NCBI RefSeq assembly: GCF_009708175.1
Contig: NZ_WMBB01000002.1
Location: 434,001-498,000 of the forward strand
From: Nocardia aurantiaca
Lineage (GTDB): Bacteria > Actinomycetota > Actinomycetes > Mycobacteriales > Mycobacteriaceae
Direction: 5' to 3'
Length of the DNA stretch: 64,000 nucleotides
Of the stretch, positions 26,321 through 34,219 are shown piece by piece. Under the pieces are notes generated by a model that saw only the letters and a list, made by a program, of their open reading frames with translations, made no database searches and was not told the DNA's origin. Each line of letters opens with the position of its first letter. Position 1 is the stretch's first letter. A program made the translations under genes and the position numbers.

Positions 26321-26815
26321 GTGCTTGTGACCAATCTTCGCGAGATTCCGCTGCGCACGCTCTCCGACAAGCCCACCACGCTGGCCGAACTGGCCGGCGA
26401 CAAGGCCGTCCTGCTGGTCAATGTCGCCTCCAAGTGCGGGCTCACCCCGCAGTATTCGGGCCTGGTCGAACTGCAGCAGACCTATGGGCCGCAGGGCTTC
26501 ACGGTGATCGGTGTGCCGTGCAACCAGTTCATGGGCCAGGAGCCCGGCACCGCCGAGGAGATCGCTGAATTCTGTTCCGCCACCTACGGAGTGGACTTCC
26601 CGCTGCTGGAGAAGAGCGACGTCAACGGTGAGGGCCGGATCCCGCTGTACCGGGAACTGACCCGGGTCGCGGACGCCGCCGGTGAGGCCGGGGACATCCA
26701 GTGGAACTTCGAGAAGTTCCTGATCGGACGCGACGGTGCGGTGCTGGGGCGGTTCCGTCCGCGCACCGAGCCCAAGGATCCGGCGATCGTCGCCGCCATC
26801 GAGGCGGCGCTGTAG
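26321..26815 (+). CDS. Glutathione-peroxidase-like thiol peroxidase
   Basis: A 164-aa thioredoxin-fold peroxidase of the GPx/BtuE type. The peroxidatic residue is a Cys rather than selenocysteine (NVASKCGLTPQY, Cys39). The Gln is in VPCNQFMGQEPG and the Trp-Asn pair is in IQWNFEKFLIG, completing the catalytic tetrad. Because actinobacteria lack glutathione, thioredoxin is the likely reductant. The start is GTG 26321 or GTG 26327; the closeness of the putative promoter suggests a leaderless mRNA. It may protect against peroxides produced by the FAD oxidases and P450s nearby. Confidence 0.88.
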   Translation: MLVTNLREIPLRTLSDKPTTLAELAGDKAVLLVNVASKCGLTPQYSGLVELQQTYGPQGFTVIGVPCNQFMGQEPGTAEEIAEFCSATYGVDFPLLEKSDVNGEGRIPLYRELTRVADAAGEAGDIQWNFEKFLIGRDGAVLGRFRPRTEPKDPAIVAAIEAAL

Positions 26816-26841
26816 GCCTTCGGGGCTGCCGTTCAGCCTTC

Positions 26842-26886
26842 CGACGGTCGTGCGCGGCGGTGGTGCCGCACCGCGCACGACCGTCG
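26842..26886. terminator. Bidirectional hairpin terminator
   Basis: A perfect 16-base stem (CGACGGTCGTGCGCGG and complement) around 13 bases, between the convergent peroxidase and TetR genes. Confidence 0.8.
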
Positions 26887-26921
26887 CCGGTCCTACGGAA
26901 TCCATTGCACAGCAAGGGATC

Positions 26922-27515
26922 TCAGTGGCGCAGCACGCGCAGCGCGGATCTTTCCATGCGCTCGGCGATTTCGGCGTAGGACGCATAGCCCATGCCCGCG
27001 CGCACCAGCGCGCCCGCGTAGATCATTTCGAGAGTTTCCACCAGTTCGAGATCGGCGTCCGCGCCCAGCGCCTCGATCAGCCGGCGCCGGATCTCACTGC
27101 CGATCCGCAACCGCAGATGCGCCACATCCGGATCGGTCCCCAGCAATGCGGCCGTCACCGCACCCGCGAGGGCCGGCTCATCGGCCAGCAGCAGTGCGAT
27201 CTGCCGCAAGACGCCCAGCACCCGCGCGGTCGAATCGGGTTCGTCTCCGGCGGGCGGTTCCATCGCGGCCAACCGCCGCCAGAACATCTCCGCGACCAGG
27301 TGTTCCTTCGAGGAGAAATAGGTGTACGCGGTGGCCGTCCCCACGCCCGCCTGCGCCGCCACCATCCGCACGGTGAGCCCCGCGAATCCCTCCCGCGAGA
27401 GCACATCCATGGCCGCCCGCGTCAATCGGTCCACGGTATCGGCCTGCTTCTCGGTGAGACGCCGACGCGTGGCCTCCATGCTCACCGCTGGGCGGGCGGA
27501 TGCGGGATCAGACAC
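26922..27515 (-). CDS. TetR-family regulator, candidate controller of the catabolic region
   Basis: A 197-aa protein if started at GTG 27515, or 185 aa from ATG 27479 (MEATRRRLTEK). The HTH is at ~30-75 (RLTRAAMDVLSREGFAGLTVRMVAAQAGVGTATAYTYF) and the rest is a helical ligand domain with the late motif EMIYAGALVRAGMGY. The GTG start has no Shine-Dalgarno and would suit a leaderless mRNA. Two palindromes lie at or just above the start. One of them (TCCGGACACGTGT on this strand) recurs in the divergent promoter at 34003-34022, suggesting this protein also controls that divergon. It is not recognisably KstR itself. Confidence 0.85.
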   Translation of the reverse strand: MSDPASARPAVSMEATRRRLTEKQADTVDRLTRAAMDVLSREGFAGLTVRMVAAQAGVGTATAYTYFSSKEHLVAEMFWRRLAAMEPPAGDEPDSTARVLGVLRQIALLLADEPALAGAVTAALLGTDPDVAHLRLRIGSEIRRRLIEALGADADLELVETLEMIYAGALVRAGMGYASYAEIAERMERSALRVLRH

Positions 27516-27523
27516 GTGTCCGG
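27511..27523. promoter_or_regulatory. Shared element TCCGGACACGTGT (minus strand)
   Basis: The 13-base sequence is the reverse complement of 27511-27523 and recurs exactly at 34004-34016. Here it overlaps the GTG start of the TetR gene. Confidence 0.55.
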
Positions 27524-27532
27524 ATGCTACTA

Positions 27533-27552
27533 TTGCTCGACCCGCCGAGCAA
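27533..27552. promoter_or_regulatory. TetR operator TTGCTCG-N6-CGAGCAA
   Basis: Perfect 7-base arms with a 6-base spacer between the divergent TetR and 138-aa hypothetical gene. This is a classical position for TetR autoregulation and control of the partner gene. Confidence 0.65.
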
Positions 27553-27604
27553 CTCGCGATTTGCGCGATCCACATGAATGAGCGTCCCCTAGAAAGGCTT
27601 TCGA

Positions 27605-28021
27605 ATGCCCACCACGGCGCTCTCCGCGATTCCTCGGGAATTGCCGACACTGGTCGACAGGATCGCCCGCACCCTCTCTGCGGACGAGGCCCGCGCATTC
27701 TCCGAAGCCGCCCGGTCCTACGCGAACAAGGGCGCGATTCTCGAAATAGCCGCCCATTCGGCCGATGAATCCGAGAGCTACGAGCACGCCGTCCGAACAT
27801 GGCGTACGCCATTGCGGTTGCTCCTGATCCTCGACCCGCCCTCCGACAGCGCCGCCGTCGACGCCTACGACGACTGGGTGCACTGGATCGCCGGCGGCGG
27901 CCTCCTCGCGCTCCGCGGCTCCGACGTTCTCCACCGTCGAGCCGCCGACAGCGGAAAGTTCCGGGAACTCACCGCCGTCGGCGCTCTGCGCGTTCTGCAG
28001 CGCATCGCCGCCTGCAACTAG
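27605..28021 (+). CDS. Hypothetical protein, divergent from TetR
   Basis: A 138-aa soluble protein not recognised. It appears mostly helical at the start (PTLVDRIARTLSADEARAFSEAARSYANKG) with a more hydrophobic centre (RLLLILDPPSD) and a C-terminal helical region (GALRVLQRIAA). No motif points to catalysis. AGAAAGG lies eight bases before the ATG. Position next to a TetR gene with an intervening palindrome suggests it is that regulator's target. Convergent with the LLM gene at 28060. Confidence 0.6.
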   Translation: MPTTALSAIPRELPTLVDRIARTLSADEARAFSEAARSYANKGAILEIAAHSADESESYEHAVRTWRTPLRLLLILDPPSDSAAVDAYDDWVHWIAGGGLLALRGSDVLHRRAADSGKFRELTAVGALRVLQRIAACN

Positions 28022-28059
28022 TCGAACATCAGCGATTCAGCGTGATCGCCGGTTGCGGG

Positions 28060-28926
28060 TCAGGCGGATCGGGTGTCCATGCCGAGCGGCGCGAGTTTGC
28101 CCGCCAGGCGGTCGAGGTAGGCGAGCACCTCGGGTTCGGGTTTGTCGGGGAGGCCGTACAGGACGTCGGTGACTCCGGCTTCGGCCCAGGCCGATAGTTT
28201 TTCGGGGTCGGGTTTGTAGGCGAGGGCCACCACCCGCGGAGTCCCCTCGCGGCCTGCTTCCTGCCAGTGCTTCAGCAGGAGGCCGGTGGAGGCGGAGACG
28301 TCGGATTCGTAGGGCGTGGTGATCCAGCCGTCGCCGGAGCGGGCGATCCACTTGAAGGTCTTCTCGGTGCCGCCGGCGCCGATGAGGACGGGGATGTGGG
28401 GCTGGATCGGCTTGGGCCAGGCCCAGCTGGGGCCGAAGGAGACGAAATCACCCGAGTAGGAGGCTTCTTCCTGGGTCCACAGGGCGCGCATGGCTTCGAC
28501 GTACTCGCGCAGGACGGTGCGGCGCTTGTTGCCGGGGACGCCGTGATCGCTGAGTTCGTCGGTGTTCCAGCCGAATCCGGCGCCGACCGTGACACGGCCG
28601 CCGGAGAGATGGTCGAGGGTGGCTATGGTCTTGGCGAGCGTGATGGGGTCGCTCTCGGTGGGCAGCGCTACCGCGGTGGACAACTCGATGCGGGAGGTGA
28701 CGGCGGCCGCGGTGCCCAGGGACACCCATGGGTCGAGGGTGCGCATGTAGCGGTCGTCGGGGAGATCGGCGGTGCCGGTCTGCGGGTGGGCGGCCTCGCG
28801 TTTGACGGGAATGTGGGTGTGTTCGGGGACGAAGAAGGAGTCGAAGCCTCGATCTTCGGCGGCCTTGGCGGCGGCCGCGGGCCTGATGCCGCGGTCGCTG
28901 GTGAACAGGACGATGCCGAAACGCAT
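28060..28926 (-). CDS. F420-dependent LLM-class oxidoreductase (TIGR03619-like)
   Basis: A 288-aa luciferase-like TIM-barrel oxidoreductase. Family blocks: MRFGIVLFTSD at the start, DSFFVPEHTHIP, LSTAVALPTESDPITLAKTIATL and LSGGRVTVGAGFGWNTDE, which are typical of F420-binding members. Start ATG 28926; GTG 28938 is in frame. It is the last gene of a six-gene leftward operon, 15 bases after the FAD oxidoreductase stop. Probably an F420-linked reductase or dehydrogenase step on the pathway intermediate; substrate unknown. Confidence 0.88.
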   Translation of the reverse strand: MRFGIVLFTSDRGIRPAAAAKAAEDRGFDSFFVPEHTHIPVKREAAHPQTGTADLPDDRYMRTLDPWVSLGTAAAVTSRIELSTAVALPTESDPITLAKTIATLDHLSGGRVTVGAGFGWNTDELSDHGVPGNKRRTVLREYVEAMRALWTQEEASYSGDFVSFGPSWAWPKPIQPHIPVLIGAGGTEKTFKWIARSGDGWITTPYESDVSASTGLLLKHWQEAGREGTPRVVALAYKPDPEKLSAWAEAGVTDVLYGLPDKPEPEVLAYLDRLAGKLAPLGMDTRSA

Positions 28927-28941
28927 GGGGGAGCGCACCTT

Positions 28942-30414
28942 TCAGAGCGGCTTGGCGGCGGAGACGCCGGCGCGGCGGCCGAAGAAGCTGCCGTCGCCGA
29001 GTGAACAGCCCGAGGCGTAGCCGCCGGCGCAGATGCCGGAGGTGACGCGGCCCGCGGCGTACAGGCCCGGGATGGGCTCGCCGGAGACGTGCAGGACTCG
29101 GGAGTCCAGATCGGTGCGCAGGCCGCCGAGGGTGAAACCACCGGTGTAGCCGCGCAGGTCGTACGCCCCGAGCGGAGTGCGGATGGGTTTGACCCATTCG
29201 GTCTTCTTGTTCAGGAACGGGTCGATGCCCTGTGCCGCGTGGTGGTTGTAGAGGTCGATGGTGGCCTGGAGCGTGTGCTCGGGCAGACCCATCTCGCTCT
29301 CCAGCTCGGCGACCGTCTCGGCCACCCAGGTCGGCGCGATGCGCAGGAACGACATGGACGACTGGGTATCGAACGCCTCCTCCAGCGCGAGCTCGTCGAT
29401 CACGAGATACGCCTGATTGCCCTGCTCCTGCAGCACGGCCTGGCCCATGCGGCCCGGGTAGGTGTCCTCGGTGATGAACCGCTGTCCGCGCCCGTTCACC
29501 AGGATGCCGCGCGCCACCACCTGCGGATCCACGATCAGCGCCACCTCGGTGGCGTCCATGTGCGCCAGATCCGCGCCCAGCGCCTGCGCGACCCGGATGC
29601 CGATGCCGTCATGCTCCTCGACCGTGGCGGCGGGGCGGCCGGAGATCTTGGGCGCGAAGCGCTCCACCATCTCGTGGTTGTAGGCGAAGCTGCCGGTGGC
29701 CAGCACCACGCCTCGCTCGGCGCGCACATGGACGGGTTTGCCGTAGCGGGTGGCGGCCACACCCACCACGCGCCCGGCCTCGTCGACGATGAGCCGCCGC
29801 ATGCGCACGTCGTATTCGTGGCGCACGCCGAGCTCGTCGGCCTTCTGCGCGAGCGGCTCCATCAGCATGTAGCCGCCGCCCTTCTCACCCAGCTTCTTGT
29901 CCTTGGTCCAGGCCAGATGACCGCGCGGCGCGGGCGGAACGGTGTCCTTGAATGGCGCGGCGTTCTCGCCGCCGGAGTACATCAGGCCCTGGTCGCCCGG
30001 CGGTTCGTAGCCGGGCTCGCCCCAGAACTCCTCCTTGAACGGAACGCCCTGGGCGACAAGCCAATCGAAGTGCTCGACACTGCCCTGGCAGTAGTCGTGG
30101 ATCTTCGCCTTGTCCACGCCGGGACCCAGGGCCGCGGTGAGGAACGCCTCCATGTTCTCGGCGGTGTCCTCGAAACCGAGCTTCTTCTGCAGCGCGGTGC
30201 CGCCGCCCAGATAGATGAAGCCGCCGGACATGGCGGCCGCACCGCCCCAGCCCCCGGTACGTTCCAGCACCAGGACATCGGCCCCGGCGCGGGCGGCCTC
30301 GAGGGACGCGCACACCCCGGCGATGCCGAAGCCGACGACCACGACATCGGCCCGGAAATCCCAGGATTCGACCTCACTGGCCAGAAGCGGCCGGACGCTT
30401 GCGGTTTCCGCCAT
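28942..30414 (-). CDS. FAD-dependent oxidoreductase of the fumarate reductase/ketosteroid dehydrogenase superfamily
   Basis: A 490-aa flavoprotein. The FAD motif is VVVGFGIAGVCASLEAARAG near residue 26, then the ADP/FAD loop GGAAAMSGGFIYLGGGT. The C-terminal block is GLYAAGRVTSGICAGGYASG, then a SLGDG segment. The fold is that of 3-ketosteroid-delta-1-dehydrogenases and fumarate reductases. The KstD-specific C-terminal tyrosine motif is not seen, so a true delta-1-dehydrogenase is doubtful. It may (de)hydrogenate an alicyclic or enone intermediate. I use ATG 30414 (MAETASVRP); GTG 30432 is in frame. Operon member between the CMD-like gene (29-base gap) and the LLM gene. Confidence 0.82.
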   Translation of the reverse strand: MAETASVRPLLASEVESWDFRADVVVVGFGIAGVCASLEAARAGADVLVLERTGGWGGAAAMSGGFIYLGGGTALQKKLGFEDTAENMEAFLTAALGPGVDKAKIHDYCQGSVEHFDWLVAQGVPFKEEFWGEPGYEPPGDQGLMYSGGENAAPFKDTVPPAPRGHLAWTKDKKLGEKGGGYMLMEPLAQKADELGVRHEYDVRMRRLIVDEAGRVVGVAATRYGKPVHVRAERGVVLATGSFAYNHEMVERFAPKISGRPAATVEEHDGIGIRVAQALGADLAHMDATEVALIVDPQVVARGILVNGRGQRFITEDTYPGRMGQAVLQEQGNQAYLVIDELALEEAFDTQSSMSFLRIAPTWVAETVAELESEMGLPEHTLQATIDLYNHHAAQGIDPFLNKKTEWVKPIRTPLGAYDLRGYTGGFTLGGLRTDLDSRVLHVSGEPIPGLYAAGRVTSGICAGGYASGCSLGDGSFFGRRAGVSAAKPL

Positions 30415-30443
30415 TGTCTTCGAATTCCTCACTGCGGGTAGGA

Positions 30444-30869
30444 TTACTTCTTCTTGTCCTTGGCGAGCGTTTTGCGGATGACGCCGTCCAGCTTGGTGGC
30501 CGCGGGCCAGCCCACGTAGTGGGCCAGGAACACCGCGATCTCACGCAGCTGATCGGCGTCGAGTTCCCCATTGCGCAGGGCCGCGCCCACCTGGATCTCG
30601 GCGATCTCCGAATGTCCCTGCGCGACAATGGCGCCGAGCAGCAGCAGCCGCCGGTCCCGCATGGACAGGCCCGGCCGATTCCAGATATCGCCGAAGAGGT
30701 GGTCGACGGTGACCTCGAAGAACGGATCATCGGTCAGGTTCGGCAGATCGAACCCGTACACCTCCGACATCCTCTTCAACCCCCGCTGCCGCTGCTCCGA
30801 GGGGATCCGCTCATCACGCCCGCCCGTCGTCCCGCCGCCATCCCGGGCCGAATCGCTTCGCGATGCCAT
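30444..30869 (-). CDS. Carboxymuconolactone decarboxylase (CMD) domain protein
   Basis: A 141-aa CMD-fold protein with the typical helical core: LSMRDRRLLLLGAIVAQGHSEIAEIQVGAAL and the end EIAVFLAHYVGWPAATKLDG. The AhpD-type CxxC pair is absent (there is no Cys at all), so it is not a peroxidase-type member. It is closer to gamma-carboxymuconolactone decarboxylase, which uses a His. Its start ATG overlaps the preceding stop by one base (TGATG), indicating reinitiation. A decarboxylase or lactone/enol handling step in the pathway is possible. Confidence 0.85.
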   Translation of the reverse strand: MASRSDSARDGGGTTGGRDERIPSEQRQRGLKRMSEVYGFDLPNLTDDPFFEVTVDHLFGDIWNRPGLSMRDRRLLLLGAIVAQGHSEIAEIQVGAALRNGELDADQLREIAVFLAHYVGWPAATKLDGVIRKTLAKDKKK

Positions 30870-31753
30870 CACTTCTGCTCCTTCGCAATCGCTCCGGGCC
30901 CCACACCGAGCCCGTCACCCAGATCGTGCAATGCGCGCCACGCCAGCGGTAGTTCGACATCCAGCCGCCCGGCCAGATCCAGCGCCAGCGCCAGATCCTT
31001 CTCACCGAGGTCGCGGACGTGGCCGAGGACGGTGAACCAGAAGTCATCCGCCTCGACCGGTGCGGTGGTCTTCCGCAGCATGATCGCGCCGGGCCCGCCG
31101 GTGTGCGAGTCGGAATGCCGGACCACCTTGCCGAGCTGGGTGATGTCCAGCCCGGCCGCCTCGGCCAGCCGCTGTGCCTCGGAGGCCGCGGTGAACGCGA
31201 CGAAGTGCAGCAGGTTGCGCGCCAGCTTCATACGCGTGCCCGCCCCGACCTCACCGGCGTGGATGACCAGGGATCCGAAGCGCCCGAACGGTTCCCGCAC
31301 GGCGTCGAAGGCGGCACCGCTGCCGCCTACCATGACGGCCAGCGCCCCGCGCTGCGCGGCCGGAGCGCCGCCGCTGATCGGCGCGTCCACGAATTCCACA
31401 CCGTGCGAGGCGCATTCGGCGCCCAGCTGCACGGCGGTGCGGTCGGAGATGGTGGAGTGCACGGCGATCACCGTGCCCGGTTTCGCGGTCTGCAACAGCC
31501 CGTCGGGGCCGGTCACAACCGTGCGCACCTGGTCGTCGTCGAGGACGACCACGGAGATGACGCCGCACCGCTCGCCCAATTCGGCGGGGGTGCCGGCGGC
31601 GGTGGCCCCCGCGTCGGTGAACGGCCGCACCGCGTCCGGCCGCACATCGCACACCACGAGCCCGCCCGGCCACTCGACCAGCCGCTGCGCCATGGGAGCG
31701 CCCATATTGCCGAGCCCGATGAACCCGACCGAGACTTCCCGATTCTCGCTCAT
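30869..31753 (-). CDS. NAD(P)-dependent beta-hydroxyacid dehydrogenase (HIBADH family)
   Basis: A 294-aa enzyme. The N-terminal dinucleotide motif is GFIGLGNMGAPMAQRL, the substrate-binding signature is FVDAPISGGAPAA, and the catalytic Lys is in GAGTRMKLARNLLHFV. This places it in the 3-hydroxyisobutyrate/tartronate semialdehyde reductase family. ATG 31753 overlaps the SDR stop by four bases. It would oxidise a beta-hydroxy acid or reduce the corresponding semialdehyde in the same pathway as the neighbouring ALDH and SDR. Confidence 0.9.
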   Translation of the reverse strand: MSENREVSVGFIGLGNMGAPMAQRLVEWPGGLVVCDVRPDAVRPFTDAGATAAGTPAELGERCGVISVVVLDDDQVRTVVTGPDGLLQTAKPGTVIAVHSTISDRTAVQLGAECASHGVEFVDAPISGGAPAAQRGALAVMVGGSGAAFDAVREPFGRFGSLVIHAGEVGAGTRMKLARNLLHFVAFTAASEAQRLAEAAGLDITQLGKVVRHSDSHTGGPGAIMLRKTTAPVEADDFWFTVLGHVRDLGEKDLALALDLAGRLDVELPLAWRALHDLGDGLGVGPGAIAKEQK

Positions 31754-32502
31754 GGCCGGAAGACCTGCCCCCCATCGACATTCAGCACCTGACCGGTCAC
31801 CCACGCGGCGTCGTCGGACAGCAGGTACAGGCATGCCCCCACCATGTCCTCGGTGGTCCCGAGCCGCTTGAGCGCCATCTGCTTCACCAGCTGATCCACG
31901 AACTTCTCCGGCACGATGCCGCGGGTGGCCTCGGTGTCGGTGGGCCCGGGCGCGATGGCGTTCACCCGAATCTTGGAGTGCCCCAGCTCATGTGCCAGCT
32001 GCTGGGTGAGGCTGTTGATCCCGGCCTTGGCCAGCCCGTAGAACCCGGAGTAGGTCCAGGCCGCGGTGGACGACTGATTGACGATCGACCCGCCGCCCGC
32101 CGCCGCGAGGTGCTGGTATACCGCGCGCGTCATATTCAGCGCGCCATCGAGATTCACGGCCATGAACCTCTTGTAGTAGTCCCATGGCACGGTCAGCAGG
32201 ATGTCGAGCTTCATATCGCCGTAGATGGCGGCATTGTTGACCAGGTGGTCGATGCCGCCGAACTCGGCGACGGTGAAATCGGCGACCGCCTTGGCGGAGG
32301 CCGGATCGGCCACGTCGACCTGCGCGAAGACCGCGACCCCGCCCGCGGCGGTGATCTCCTTCGCCACGGTCTCGCCCAGCTCGCTGTTCAGGTCGGCGAC
32401 AACGACTTTCGCGCCCTCTGCGGCCAGCGCCCGCGCGTAGGCGGCGCCGATGCCGCGCGCGGCCCCGGTGACGATGATCGACCTGTCGGTGAATCGGCCC
32501 AT
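31750..32502 (-). CDS. Classical short-chain dehydrogenase
   Basis: A 250-aa SDR with all classical residues: GAARGIGAAYARAL cofactor motif, NNAA (HLVNNAAIYG), catalytic Ser in VNQSSTAA and Y-x-x-x-K in FYGLAKAGI. An Asp after strand 2 (VVVADLN) suggests NAD(H). The C-terminal end GQVLNVDGGQVFRP is standard. Second gene of the leftward operon, 11 bases after the ALDH stop and overlapping the next start by four bases. Confidence 0.92.
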   Translation of the reverse strand: MGRFTDRSIIVTGAARGIGAAYARALAAEGAKVVVADLNSELGETVAKEITAAGGVAVFAQVDVADPASAKAVADFTVAEFGGIDHLVNNAAIYGDMKLDILLTVPWDYYKRFMAVNLDGALNMTRAVYQHLAAAGGGSIVNQSSTAAWTYSGFYGLAKAGINSLTQQLAHELGHSKIRVNAIAPGPTDTEATRGIVPEKFVDQLVKQMALKRLGTTEDMVGACLYLLSDDAAWVTGQVLNVDGGQVFRP

Positions 32503-32513
32503 GTCAATACTCC

Positions 32514-33986
32514 TCAGACGCCGGTCGCGATGAGTTTGGTCTCGGTGTATTCCTCGAACCCGAGGACGCCCATTTCCCGGCCGATGCCGGACTGCTTATA
32601 GCCGCCGAAGGGCGCGTCGGCCGAATACCAGATGCCGCCGTTGACGCTGAGCGTCCCGGTGCGCACGCCCGCCACGACCGCGCGCAGCCGCTCGGGATCG
32701 CGTCCCCACACCGAGCCGGACAGACCGTAGGGGGAGTCGTTGGCGATGCGCACGGCATCCGCGTCACCGTCGTGCGGGATGACGGTGAGGACGGGCCCGA
32801 AGATCTCCTCCTGGGCCACGGTGGAGCTATTGGGCAGACCCGTGATGAGGGTCGGCTCGATGAACCATCCGCCCACGCGGTCCGGCCGCTTTCCGCCGGT
32901 CACGATGGTGCCGCCCTCGGCGCGCGCGATATCGAGGTAGCGCTCGACGCGGGCCAGCTGCCGCTCGGAAATGACGGGGCCGCACACGGTTGCGGGTTTC
33001 GCGGGGTCACCGGGCGCGATATTGGCGAGGGTGCGCGCGGCCGCCTCGACCGCCTGATCGTGCAGCGTCCGCGGCACCAGCAGCCGGGTGCTGATCGCAC
33101 ACCCCTGCCCGGCGTGCACGCACACCCCGAACGCCGCATAGCTGACCGCCGCAGCGAGATCCGCGTCGTCCAGCACGATGAACGCCGACTTGCCGCCCAG
33201 CTCCAGGAACACCTTCTTCAGCGACGCCGCCGCCGCGGCCATGACGGCCTTGCCGGTCCGTGTCGACCCCGTGAACGAGATCATGTCCACCCGCGGATCG
33301 GTGACCAGCTGCGCGCCCAGCTCGTGGTCGTCGGAGGTGACGATATTGACCACTCCGGCCGGTATATCGGTTTCCTCGGCGATGATCCGTCCCACGGCCG
33401 CCGCGCACCACGGAGTGTCGGGCGCGGGCTTGAGCACCACAGTGGTGCCCGCCGCGAGCGCCGGGCCCAGCTTGGCGAAATTGATCTGATGCGGGAAGTT
33501 CCAAGGCGTAATCGCGCCCACGACGCCGATGGGTTCTCGCCGCAGCAGTCGCGAGCTCTTGATCCCCATGGGCGAGGCGATGCCGAGATCGGTTTCCCAT
33601 GCGTAGTTCTCGGCGAGGTCGGCGAAGTATCCGAGATCGCCGACCGGGCCCTCCAGCTGCGGCCCGCTGGTCAGCATGCGCGGGGCGCCCGCCTCGGCGA
33701 TGGTGATCTCGCGCAGGTCCTCGAGGTGGCTGCGCAGGGCATCCCGCAGCTGTCGCAGGCAGGTCGCGCGAAAACCCGGATCGCGCGACCAGTCGGTGGT
33801 GTCGAAGGCGGTGCGGGCGGCGGCGATGGCCGCATCCATATCGGCGGCGTCGGCATTGGCGGCATAGCCGAGCGTTTCCCCGGTGGCCGGGTTGGCGGTG
33901 GTGAACACGCCGCCGCCGCCGGGCGTCAACTTGCCGCCGATCAGCAGGTGCGAACCGCCGTCGGGGACGAGATCGCTCGGGCTCAT
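32514..33986 (-). CDS. Aldehyde dehydrogenase
   Basis: A 490-aa NAD(P)-dependent ALDH. Motifs: ITPWNFP (oxyanion Asn), TGSTRTGKAVM (cofactor loop), catalytic Glu in KVFLELGGKS, catalytic Cys in HAGQGCAISTRL and the terminal GGYKQSGIGREMG. The start ATG 33986 has GGGAG eight bases upstream; the frame is open much further, but upstream lies the divergent promoter. It heads the six-gene leftward operon and shares its control region with the P450 operon. Confidence 0.93.
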   Translation of the reverse strand: MSPSDLVPDGGSHLLIGGKLTPGGGGVFTTANPATGETLGYAANADAADMDAAIAAARTAFDTTDWSRDPGFRATCLRQLRDALRSHLEDLREITIAEAGAPRMLTSGPQLEGPVGDLGYFADLAENYAWETDLGIASPMGIKSSRLLRREPIGVVGAITPWNFPHQINFAKLGPALAAGTTVVLKPAPDTPWCAAAVGRIIAEETDIPAGVVNIVTSDDHELGAQLVTDPRVDMISFTGSTRTGKAVMAAAAASLKKVFLELGGKSAFIVLDDADLAAAVSYAAFGVCVHAGQGCAISTRLLVPRTLHDQAVEAAARTLANIAPGDPAKPATVCGPVISERQLARVERYLDIARAEGGTIVTGGKRPDRVGGWFIEPTLITGLPNSSTVAQEEIFGPVLTVIPHDGDADAVRIANDSPYGLSGSVWGRDPERLRAVVAGVRTGTLSVNGGIWYSADAPFGGYKQSGIGREMGVLGFEEYTETKLIATGV

Positions 33987-34002
33987 AGGTAGCTCCCATG
34001 CT

Positions 34003-34022
34003 GTCCGGACACGTGTACGGAC
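34003..34022. promoter_or_regulatory. Palindrome GTCCG-GACACGTGTA-CGGAC in the divergent promoter
   Basis: A 20-base near-perfect palindrome 17 bases before the ALDH start. TCCGGACACGTGT is identical to the element at the TetR gene start (27511-27523), pointing to a shared regulator. Confidence 0.65.
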
Positions 34023-34048
34023 TATAGATTCGCGGCTCGGGGGTACGC

Positions 34049-34062
34049 AAGAACCTGTTTCA
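34049..34062. promoter_or_regulatory. KstR-type box in the ALDH-P450 divergent promoter
   Basis: AAGAACCTGTTTCA matches seven of eight defined positions of TnnAACnnGTTnnA. Confidence 0.5.
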
Positions 34063-34132
34063 GTTTGCGCGTCCGTTGCCGATTCGGTTCGCGGGATCCC
34101 GTTGTCAGGCCATCCCGTCGCTAGTACCGTAC

Positions 34133-34146
34133 AGACACATGTCCAG
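34133..34146. promoter_or_regulatory. Second element AGACACATGTCCAG before the P450 operon
   Basis: Read leftward it is CTGGACATGTGTCT, related both to the palindrome at 24814-24830 and to the CCGGACACGTGT element. It lies 74 bases before the P450 start. Confidence 0.4.
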
Positions 34147-34219
34147 CTGCGTGTCTTCGTTGCTGGAAAACGTTCGTCAGAGCCGATGAACGCGTTACCG
34201 AATACGAGGTGCACACACC

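Noticed and set aside
28942..30414. Calling the FAD enzyme a 3-ketosteroid delta-1-dehydrogenase
   Set aside because: The fold agrees, but the C-terminal tyrosine-containing KstD motif is not found, so only the superfamily is claimed.
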